64,000 nucleotides of DNA. Origin: Lichenostomus cassidix (lineage: Eukaryota > Chordata > Aves > Passeriformes > Meliphagidae). The stretch lies in assembly GCA_008360975.2 (NCBI GenBank), contig CM039211.1, forward strand, positions 48,916,077-48,980,076. Reading direction: 5' to 3'. The first letter of the stretch is position 1. Each line of letters begins with the position of its first letter. Below are positions 48,195-64,000 of the stretch, piece after piece. Made by a program: the position numbers and the translations under genes. The notes beneath the pieces were generated by a model, which worked only from the letters and a program-made list of their open reading frames with translations, did not search any database and was not told the DNA's origin.

Positions 48195-48233
48195 TTTAAA
48201 AGATCACCCAGACTTCCTCGGTGATCTTTTAAA
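48195..48233. repeat. Inverted repeat, 14-bp arms
   Basis: TTTAAAAGATCACC (48195-48208) and GGTGATCTTTTAAA (48220-48233), with an 11-base spacer, in the KANK1-DMRT1 intergenic region. The arm ends GATCACC/GGTGATC. It is followed by an A run. Confidence 0.85.
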
Positions 48234-50030
48234 AAACCTGTTTTTGCAGAACTAACCTGGAGAACTTTCTGTATCTCTTCATCTGTCTCTTTGCAAACCA
48301 TCCACATGGCTTACTGTTTCAGCACTCACATAATGTGAGATGTTCTAAATTCCTTATTTACAGGATTTGTCTCTCATCAAAACAAAACTACCCTTTTAAA
48401 CTTCTTCCCTATTTTTTGCTTCCAGCTTTTTAGCAGCTGTTGTTTGTTCCGTTGAGGGTGGCAGACTTTTAACCTGTTTGCTGGGGACAGTGTGACTATA
48501 AATGATGTCAAATTGCATTACATCTTCCAGTGTCAGGTGCCTCTGCCCCATCTGAAATGGACAAAAAGTGCACAGACCATTTTTTGTTGTTGTCATCACA
48601 CTGCCAATTCTTGTTTAATCAACTCTCTGGCAAGTTCTCTTTCAGCATTACAGATTTCCAACTTCCTATTGTGTCCACAAATACGTAATATTTTTCCTCA
48701 GTTGCTTCCATCTGGTTTTCCTAAAACAAATCTCATTTTGTCATTCTGTGTTTCTGAACTCTCTCAATCTCTTTGTACAGCTGTTCTGCTCACACTTCTC
48801 CCAAATCAGCTTCCTCTGCAAAAGGCATTAACATACTTCTTGCTCCTCCTGCTAGGCTAGTGATGCAGATTAAGCTGCCACAATAAAGGGCCTCTGAGCA
48901 GATGTGTCTGGTTGGACTGGAAAATTCTCATGATAAATTTGCAAGAATGAGTGCATGGTGGTGGAGGGGGGGCAAGCCATTTCCAGGGCCAGCCCCTGCC
49001 TGCTCACACTTCAGTACCAAGGGATTGTAAGCATCTGACTCCAAGTCTCACTCACCCTTGGGACTGGAGAAAAGTTGCCTTTCCAGTCCCAGAAAATGCC
49101 CAAGAGCAATGCAGGGGTGCTGCAGGATGACTGCCAGACACAGCAGGTGGCTTTTCATGCCTCAAAGGAAGGTGTGATACCATAGCCAGGAAGTAGAGAA
49201 GGATCGTTCTTAATCTGCCCGTTCCGCCATGACGTGCAAAGGAAACCTCATCTCTTCATCTCAGTGAAGTTAATGTGGCTGAGGAAGGACAGCATTACTG
49301 GGTAAGCATGCGCTACCCTTCCAGCTCTGCACCTAGCCGAAGCTCTTGAGAACACAGCAAGGGCTGTTTCTGCAGCAGTGCTAAAACCATTCAGTGAAAG
49401 GCTGAAAAAAAAATTACCAGTACATCTTTTTGCTACTTAGATTCAGATCAGCACTTAGAGATTCCAAAGCACATGCACAACTTTGATAAAAATGTTACCC
49501 CTTATGTTAGCTAAATAATAATCCTGCAAATGAGTGTAGTGGTGTTTGGAGTACATGGAGATAGAGGTTTGTCATTCATGGCTGAATGTATTTAATCATA
49601 CTCTGCTTAATTATAATGAGGCCCTTATTTACAGGTCTCTGCATAGAAGTCCTTGAAGGGCAGTTTGTATTGCAAGAAATATTTTAAAAGGCAGTTTATT
49701 TTTGCTGATGTGGTCTAACCAAACATGCACAGATGTGGTTCTCAAGAGGAATGGTTACCACTCACCCGGTGGCACAGGGCGAAGGAACAAGCCACAGGTA
49801 GATAAAATGATAGAGGGAGAAAAAAAAGGTCAATCAAGGCCCCATGTGAAGTGCTCACAGCAGGTACCAACTACCTAAAGACTCCTGTTTTCCCCTAGTG
49901 ATCCTCTCATTCCTGAGCTCTCCTCAGGGATGATGCGTAGGGTGGGGGTTTTGGTGTGTGGAAATACGCTTTTTCTTGTAACAGGAAAAGCTGAAAATAA
50001 TTAAGGAAATAGAACACTTACAACAGATGT

Positions 50031-51128
50031 TTTGAGAATTCATTATCACCTATAGTAAAGAACCACCCAATATATTGACAAAGGTTTGTTGTCCTGTGTT
50101 TATATGGCCAGGTTTTGGTAGCAGGGGGGCTATAGGGGTGGTTTCTGTGAGAAGATGCCAGAAGCTTCCCCCACATCCAACCCAGCTGGCTCCAAGATGG
50201 ACCCATTGCTGACCGAGGCTGAGCCCATTGGTGATGTGATAGCTCTTCTGGCACAATGTGTATAAGGGGGAAAAGCTGCTCAGCAACAGCAGCTGGAAGA
50301 CAGAAGTGAGAGCATTTGAAAGAAACAGCTTTGCCGACACCAAAGTTAGTGAAGAAGGAGGCAGTGGAGGTGCTCCAGGCACCGGATCTGAGATTGCCCT
50401 GCAGCCTGTGGTGCACACCATGATGAAGCAGGCATACCTCTGCAGCCCATAGAGGTCCCTGGTGGAGCTGAGATCCACCTATAGCCTGTTGAGGACCCCA
50501 TGGCAGAGCAGGTGGATGCCCAAAAGAGGCTGTGACCTTGTTGGAAACTTACTTATGGAGCAGTCTTCTGGCAGGACCTTTGTGTCATGGAGAGAGGAGC
50601 CCATGCTGGAGCAGGTTTGTTGGCAGAACTGGTGACCCTGTGGGGGACCCACGCTGGAGTGAAGAACTGCAGCCTGTTGGACAGATTCATGGTGGAAAAT
50701 CTGTGGAAGACTGTCTCCCATGAGATGGATCCTATGCTGGAGCAAGATAAGAGGAGGAAGGAGCAGCAGAAGCAACTTGTGGACTAACTACAAACTCCGT
50801 TCCAGTCTTCCTGTGCCGCTGGTGGGGAGGAGGCAGAGAATTCAGTAATAAATTTGGGCCTGGGAAGAAGGCAGGGGAGAGGAAAAGTGTTTTAAGATTT
50901 AGGGTTTATTTTCTTGTTATCCTACTCTGATTTGACTGGCAGTAAATTAAATCAATCTCTCCAAGTCTGTTTTGCCTGTGACAGTAACTAGTGAGTGATC
51001 TTTCCCTGTCCTTATCTCAACCCACAAGAGTTTTTTTATATTCTCTCTCTCCCCTGACCATCTGAGGAGGGGAGTGACTGAGTTGTTTTGGTGGGCATCT
51101 GGCATCCAGCCAGGATCAAACCACTACA
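50031..51128 (-). mobile_element. Solo-LTR-like endogenous retroviral element with possible target-site duplication
   Basis: On the minus strand the element begins TGTAGTGGTTTGATCCTGGC and carries the sequence I recall from an abundant avian LTR-type repeat: a GATGCCAGATGCCCACCAAA block, a GAGATAAGGACAGGGA block and several GCTGGAG/CTCCAGC-centred units. The pentamer gatgt occurs directly outside both ends (50026-50030 and 51129-51133), and acagatgt is shared when the terminal ACA is included, which fits a 5-bp duplication. The left end reads TTTGAG where TG would be expected, so that terminus may be mutated. No gag, pol or env coding sequence is present, which suggests a solo LTR left by recombination. 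The family name cannot be given without a repeat library. Confidence 0.65.
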
Positions 51129-53849
51129 GATGTATACAGCTCTAAGGCAATACTACTTTGAGCATGACTTAATGTGCTTTGTTTTCATCACTGAACCTTG
51201 CAGGAAAACAGATGTGCTGTTTTACAAACAGCTTTAAGAAGTTATAATCATCTTGGAAAAAAAAAACCCACCAACAAAAAACTTGTTAATGTTTCTTGAA
51301 TAGTATCCTACAGACAGGTTCCCAAATATTTGTGCAGGTAGCACGCAATTATGCAGTTCCTTAAACAGCACTTTGCTGTGCAGTGGTGCCTGAGGTACTG
51401 ATATATTGGATGATGTCATACGAACTAAACAAAAAGTGCAGCAACTGATGGAAAAAACAGCAGCCAAGTGGCTCAGCTTTAACCAGGCATTTCTGTTCAG
51501 TGCATGAGTGCACAAAGACACAACAGCCAAAGTGAAGTAAAACAGGCAGGAATTCTTTAATTGACTTCCCCAGGCATTACACTAAGTTGTGAATAGTAAA
51601 GGCTGATACTTTCACAATTCCAAACTGAAATAAGAAACAAACCTCAGCCTGGGTACCCCTTTCCTCTAATCTCACTTTGGCCATTTCTAAAAAGGCTTGA
51701 TGCAAAATCCTCCTTGAATGTCTTCCAACATTGCTCCTTGGCCCCTTACTTCTGTCCCTTGTCCCACATCAGGCCTTCAGAGACAGGCCCAAGCTATCAC
51801 CATGTGAACTGAACTACTGAAAGCATCTCTTTTTAGTGAGGAAATGTTTGAAGTTAACAGACCTGGGTGCAGGCAGAAGAGCAGGAAGGGATGAAGTTTA
51901 CAGACCTGCATGCAGGCACAGAGTTCACTGACGAAAGCTGCCTTCAGCTGCAGTAAGAGCGTGAATGCTGTTTTGGCCAGCTTTGCTGCTGCCTTTCAAA
52001 GGCAGGAAGATGCCTGTAATGTTTGGGCTGCTTCCCTTCCAGGAAACAGCTAGTCCTGTGTGTCAGGGATTGATGCCAAGGTTTGCATTAATTCACACCA
52101 TGGCTGAGCTGGACTTCTAACACCCAGATTTCTCAGCCAAAAATATGAGACACCAGGAGAAACAGACTAAAAAGCTACTTCTAGAATAACTTGAGTTCTT
52201 CCAGCCTTATCAAGAAGATAAAACCTCTGAAAATATGTTCTGCAAAAATGCTTTCTTCAGTTGTTGCTTTTAGATGAATATTTTGTTGGCTAATCTCCGT
52301 CATTTAAGACTCCATACCAGTAACTCTCACCCTTTAAGTGGCAGACTCACTTAATGTATGACAATATAACTGGGAAAAGGCAATGATATATTTTACAGTC
52401 TTGAAAAAGTGCCAGATCTCTTACATATTCACCAACAGTCAGAGTTCAAAGGTGATGACAACATCATGCTTGGATATACTGAGAGTCAATCGTCTTCTGA
52501 CCTGAAAACCAAATGCCAGTGAGAGTGTGTAGGGGGAGCTCTGGTCAGAGCGGGTGTGAATGGTAAACCCCTTAATCCCCGCACCGGCGATAAATGCCAT
52601 CCAGCATTAGAAGGTGGAATTAAACTTGGCTTGCAGAGGGCATCAGTGGATACAAACACTTTTGGGAACCTCTTAACTATTTCCTGGAGAAGGGCCCAAC
52701 TTCCACAGTATGAACTGCTTCAGGTGTCACCTCTTGGAGGTGGGAGTACCATTTGAGAGAACAAAATTCTGAGGGAAGTAATTATTCTTTATTTTCTTTC
52801 TCTTCATTATTTTAAGTGCTTAATAAATTTTAAGTCTACCTTAATAGGATTTTAAGCCAGAAATTACATTCAGTGACTTCAGTAAAATAGTCAAGTTAAT
52901 TTTGTACTTTTCATCTATATTTACTAACACATCCAAAATTTTGGTTCCTTTTGGCAATCTTCCTGGTACAGCCTACTTCACCACACAGCTAAAATTGGGG
53001 TCACTTTGCTTTAACAGGGCATTTAAGCCCAGGAAAATGTTTCGAGGCAAAACTGAATATTGCACAGAAATGCAAAGTCCACAGCTTCATCTAACATTTT
53101 CTGAAGCTGTTGGCAGTTAGTTTATTTTGCTTACCAGGTAAATGGCACCTAACTAAATCCAGGTACTCCAGGTGCCACTTGTATTGTGTTAAGCTCGTCA
53201 GATTCCTCCCCAGATTTCTGTCACTTAGAAAATGTTTTAATTTCTGATACACCAGTTCTAGTCGGGAGTGAGGGAAGAAAACAAAAGAAAAACATTTATT
53301 CCACATTACTCTTCTTATACTTTTTTTCAGGTTAAAAAAAAAGTATTAAAGTATGTTTGGTTACACTCCCTGTGTCATTAGTCACCTAAATTACTGGACT
53401 AGTTGTTTTAAACTCTTCTATGTTAGCTGCACATCCAGGAATCCCACTGTGCCCGGGACTCTCATTGCTTTGTGGAGCGAGAGACAGAAATCTGTTCCAA
53501 CATGGAAAATAATAGTCACGGCCCTCTGCTCTGGAAAGCTATATTCATGGGCATTTCACATTCTTTTTTTAGCTCCAGTATGTACAAAGAGGGGGTTAGG
53601 CTACAGTGGGTACAAACAGCATGTGCAAATGAAGCACAGTAGTAAGGTACCAGCATAGCAACAGAGATCATAGTTTAAAAAACTATTTTGAGGGCAAAGA
53701 CCTGTTAGATATGTTACTTATTAACCTATTTCCTACAGCAATACAGAGGCACTACTGAAGAGGACATTATCAGATGGTTCAGCATTCTCTTTATCAAAGT
53801 CAGACTTTGGAGCATTACTTAAATGCTTTAAAACTGCCATCATAGCATC

Positions 53850-53935
53850 AACAGAATCGCAGCATAGCTCAAGTTGGAACGGACACATAAGTCCAACTGC
53901 CTGTTTCCTAAAGACTACCTAAAACTACTGATATA
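53850..53935 (-). mobile_element. CR1 LINE 3' end relic
   Basis: ACAGAATCGCAGCATAGCTC followed by AAGTTGGAACGGACACATAA and GTCCAACTGCC matches the CR1 3' end in reverse orientation. Less than 90 bp is recognisable. Confidence 0.7.
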
Positions 53936-54635
53936 AATACTGATGTACTGATATGTCATGAGATAAAGGCCAGAGTTAAATTCACAATCACTAGGTCCCA
54001 TAAAAAAACCACAATTAGTCTAGTTTTGGTCAACCCAGTGCAAAATAAAAATTACAGTCTTGGTAAAACTGAAATTAAAAATATCTTCCTGCTCCAAATT
54101 CTGTCCTGGCAGTATGTGTCTCCACTAGGCAGGAATTTTATCCATGAGACAGAGGCAAGCATGTATAAGTAAGTGAGCTGGATTTTCTGTAAAATTAGAT
54201 TAAGTTCTGGAGAAAGATTAAAGCAGTCATCCATTTTGTCCACTTCATCAGCTTGATTTGTTTATCTCTAACACCGTGTGTATTTTAAACTCATGAAGAC
54301 AAGAAGAGATTTTCTTAATTTTCCTTTCCAGACAGTTGTTCGAACTGGGGCAGGAGATGGCAGATCAACAGATCTGAAAATGACTCAAAAGCAACTCTTG
54401 CCATGCCCAAACCAGGGAAATCCAACTTGAACTAATTCTGTTTAATGATAAAACCACCCAGCTCCTAAGTGCACGAGGAATTCATTGGGAAGCCTGCACT
54501 GCTGTTGGGTACTTCGTGTGACAGTCTTAGGTCATTGGGTGGATGCCTGTGTGCAGCACAGCTCAGCTCCCTGCTACACAGAACAGCCTGCACCCACTGA
54601 CTCTGGACAGATGGCAAAGTGAGGAACATTTTCCT

Positions 54636-54720
54636 GGTTTGGTTTTTTTGGTGGTGGTGTTACTTTTTTTGCTTGTTTGGGGTTTATTTGTGGTTTTGTT
54701 TGTTTGTTTGTTTTTTGCTG
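54636..54720. repeat. T/G-rich low-complexity block
   Basis: Plus-strand TTTGGTTT/TTTGTTTG-type sequence, the complement of the A/C-rich blocks elsewhere, between KANK1 and DMRT1. Confidence 0.75.
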
Positions 54721-55749
54721 CTGCTGCTCTGTGTTGTCAGTCTTGTGCCAGACGGAAGACCTTCCTCTCACAGTAATTTGGCTTGTTGGGTGATGCACCT
54801 ACGATGTAGGATCCAGGTAAGAGAGCATCCACACATTATTTGACACTAAGTGATGAGTGAGAAGAAAGGCTGGCCAGAGGGGTGCAAGAGTGAAAACTCA
54901 CTGACCTCAAGGGGCGGGGGGGCTTGTTTGGGATCACTATGCTCTGTCCCACCCCAGCAGAGATACTTCACCTGCCCTTTGCCCAGGAGACACTGCCAAG
55001 CACTAGGGTACTAGCCTGGCACTGGCTATCACACAGTACCTGCAGTGCTGGGCCAAAGCAGGTCTGGCAGAGGTCACAGAAACTTCTTGGCAGGCCGAGT
55101 CACCAAGTCAATGTAGGCCAAGTGAGAATGGCTTCAGTGGGTCCCTACTTCAAAGGGACTACGTGGGAAAGTTGTTGAATAAGGACTTAGGGGGAGAAGG
55201 ACAAAGGACAGAAAGTAATAGAACTGTTCAGATCCCTCGAAGAAAGGCACTGGGGTGTGTTTGTGTCTCATCAGGTAGGTTGGAACTGACAAGGATACAC
55301 GGGCACTAGCTTAGGACATGCTTCAATACCATCTAAAAAGCATCCCCTTCACCAAGCTGCCAGATTGTTTTCAAGATAAAGCTCAAAGGCTTTTATTTCA
55401 GTTGACAACTACTTTTCAGTTCAAGTAAACTGCTTGAACAGAGTCCTTTGACACCTCCCCATGATGCTTCACATGGCTGAGAGAGGTCACTTCTTACCCA
55501 AAAAGCAAAGGGTGCAGCCTTGGCAACAAATGCAAAACAAGCAAAGGCAGATCATTTTGGGCAAAGCTTTCTTCCAGTCAGCAGGAAAAACCTCATGTGG
55601 GCACTGATGCTGCTCGCATCAGCAGCCCCCAGGGGTTGAACTGTCCAGTCCTCCCTGCCTTGATTTACCAATTCAGCTTGTTTTCCTGCTGCAGTTGTAA
55701 TGTGCAGCATTTCTGGATGATGACAAATCACAAGTAAAACAGGAGAGGA

Positions 55750-56674
55750 GTAAAACAGCATAATGAAATTTTATTCTGAAAATATGGCAAGAGTCTAAGG
55801 CACTTCAAACATTTCAATACACTTGACTAAAGTGAATGTGACAAGGTAATAGCATTCCATAAATATGCACCAAGAACTACACTCAGTTCCACTCAAGGGG
55901 AATATACAGCTGGTACCTCTAATTTTATTCTCCAATAAACATGTATGGAGCTTAAAGACTGACACAGTTAATAAAAATATGGTAACAGGACATGTAATTC
56001 TTCATGTGGGTTTTAATATTAAGGAATATAAAATGTTGAAAATACTGTGTGAGTTAATTTTATAGATACTAGTATCTTTTATATAAAAAGTTATACATTA
56101 TCCCCAATTAGCAACAACTTATTTAGTGAACTTCAGACCTGACAAGAGGCTCTATCCCCAATACCTACCCACTCACCCACCAGCTCAAGATCCACGGAGC
56201 TGACTACATAAGCAACTGCAACTTCTGAATTTTAAAGTAATTAAAAACCGGAAAATCATGTTGGAATGAAATTTATGAAAAGTTTACTGTGATGAAGTCC
56301 AGGCACAGTAAATACATTTTCAAATGACTAAAAATAAGCCACTGGGACACCCCTGCATGGATAGCTTTAGAAGTCTTAGTCTGCACATACGAAACGATAA
56401 TCTACAACAAAAAAAAACAGGATTTATGCCAGTGTACAGAAGGATGAGTATGTGAGCAAAAGAACAGTTCTGGCAAAGGTTCTCCACTGAGCACTACATA
56501 ACTATATGCTTGCTTCAAGTTTACAGTTTTCTATCTTTAGCACTAGATCTCTGCTTTCACTTTGCTGGTGAGTTCAGGCACAAGACAATTACATTCAGTA
56601 TCTGTCTCAGTAAAACAGTAACATTTAGCAGCTTAAAGATGGCGTAGAGATTTTTTACAGATATTTATACACTA
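55750..56674 (-). other. KANK1: KANK1 3' UTR (inferred extent)
   Basis: AT-rich non-coding sequence follows the KANK1 stop. The strand carries AATAAA hexamers at 55924-55929 and 55770-55775, so the message probably ends near 55900 or near 55750. The boundary is inferred from the hexamers alone. No repeat was recognised inside. Confidence 0.5.
55770..55775 (-). terminator. Candidate KANK1 poly(A) signal
   Basis: AATAAA on the minus strand, about 900 bp after the KANK1 stop. A second copy at 55924-55929 would give a shorter 3' UTR. Position and exact hexamer are seen; use is inferred. Confidence 0.4.

Positions 56675-64000
<7,326 letters not shown>

Larger units (their letters stand above)
38721..55749. 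other. KANK1-DMRT1 intergenic region
   Basis: About 17 kb between the DMRT1 promoter and the likely KANK1 poly(A) site. It contains the LTR insertion (50031-51128), a short CR1 relic (53850-53935), hairpins at 47085-47110 and 48195-48233, an A/C-rich block (47695-47795) and a T/G-rich block (54636-54720). Stretches at 43340-43900 and 45090-45400 are AT-rich with repeated TAATTA-like cores and no recognisable repeat. I see no gene. Distal DMRT1 control elements would be expected here. Confidence 0.8.

Noticed and set aside
50018..50787. 98-142-codon frames inside the LTR-like element
   Set aside because: Frames inside a repeat. Similar translations are sometimes predicted as bird proteins, but they are non-coding LTR sequence.

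Overview
The window is nuclear DNA from a bird, most likely the Z chromosome. It carries most of DMRT1 and the 3' end of KANK1, both on the minus strand and head-to-tail (KANK1 then DMRT1), the order known across amniotes. A bird is indicated by the close match of the DMRT1 and KANK1 exons to vertebrate orthologues, several chicken-repeat-1 (CR1) LINE fragments, and an LTR-like element of a kind I recall from many avian genomes. I cannot name the species. Z linkage is inferred from the gene's known position in birds and not from the sequence.

Layout, in transcription order (right to left). KANK1: five terminal coding exons between 63458 and 56675 encode about 241 C-terminal residues (ankyrin-repeat domain, stop at 56675-56677). 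A 3' UTR probably follows to about 55750. The intergenic stretch of about 17 kb (55.75-38.6 kb) holds an LTR insertion with a possible target-site duplication (50031-51128), a short CR1 scrap, small hairpins and AT-rich patches that could be enhancers. DMRT1: a CpG island spans the promoter and exon 1 (37854-38138, start codon plus the zinc-binding part of the DM domain). Exon 2 (34575-34758), exon 3 (14278-14561) and exon 4 (4650-4812) follow. The terminal exon, about 60 codons, was not found and should lie left of base 1. Every junction has GT-AG boundaries and compatible phases, giving 305 complete codons plus one base of the next.

The rest is intron: about 3.1 kb (intron 1), 20 kb (intron 2), 9.5 kb (intron 3) and at least 4.6 kb (intron 4). 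These hold CR1 fragments of different ages, a MIR-like relic, microsatellites, an A/C-rich block and several perfect inverted repeats. No RNA genes, CRISPR arrays or bacterial-type features were seen. DMRT1 is the dosage-sensitive testis-determining transcription factor of birds; KANK1 is a cytoskeletal adaptor that neighbours it. The most useful targets for follow-up are the two substitutions in the DM domain, the intronic and intergenic regulatory candidates, the perfect hairpins, and a 201-codon open frame in DMRT1 intron 1.
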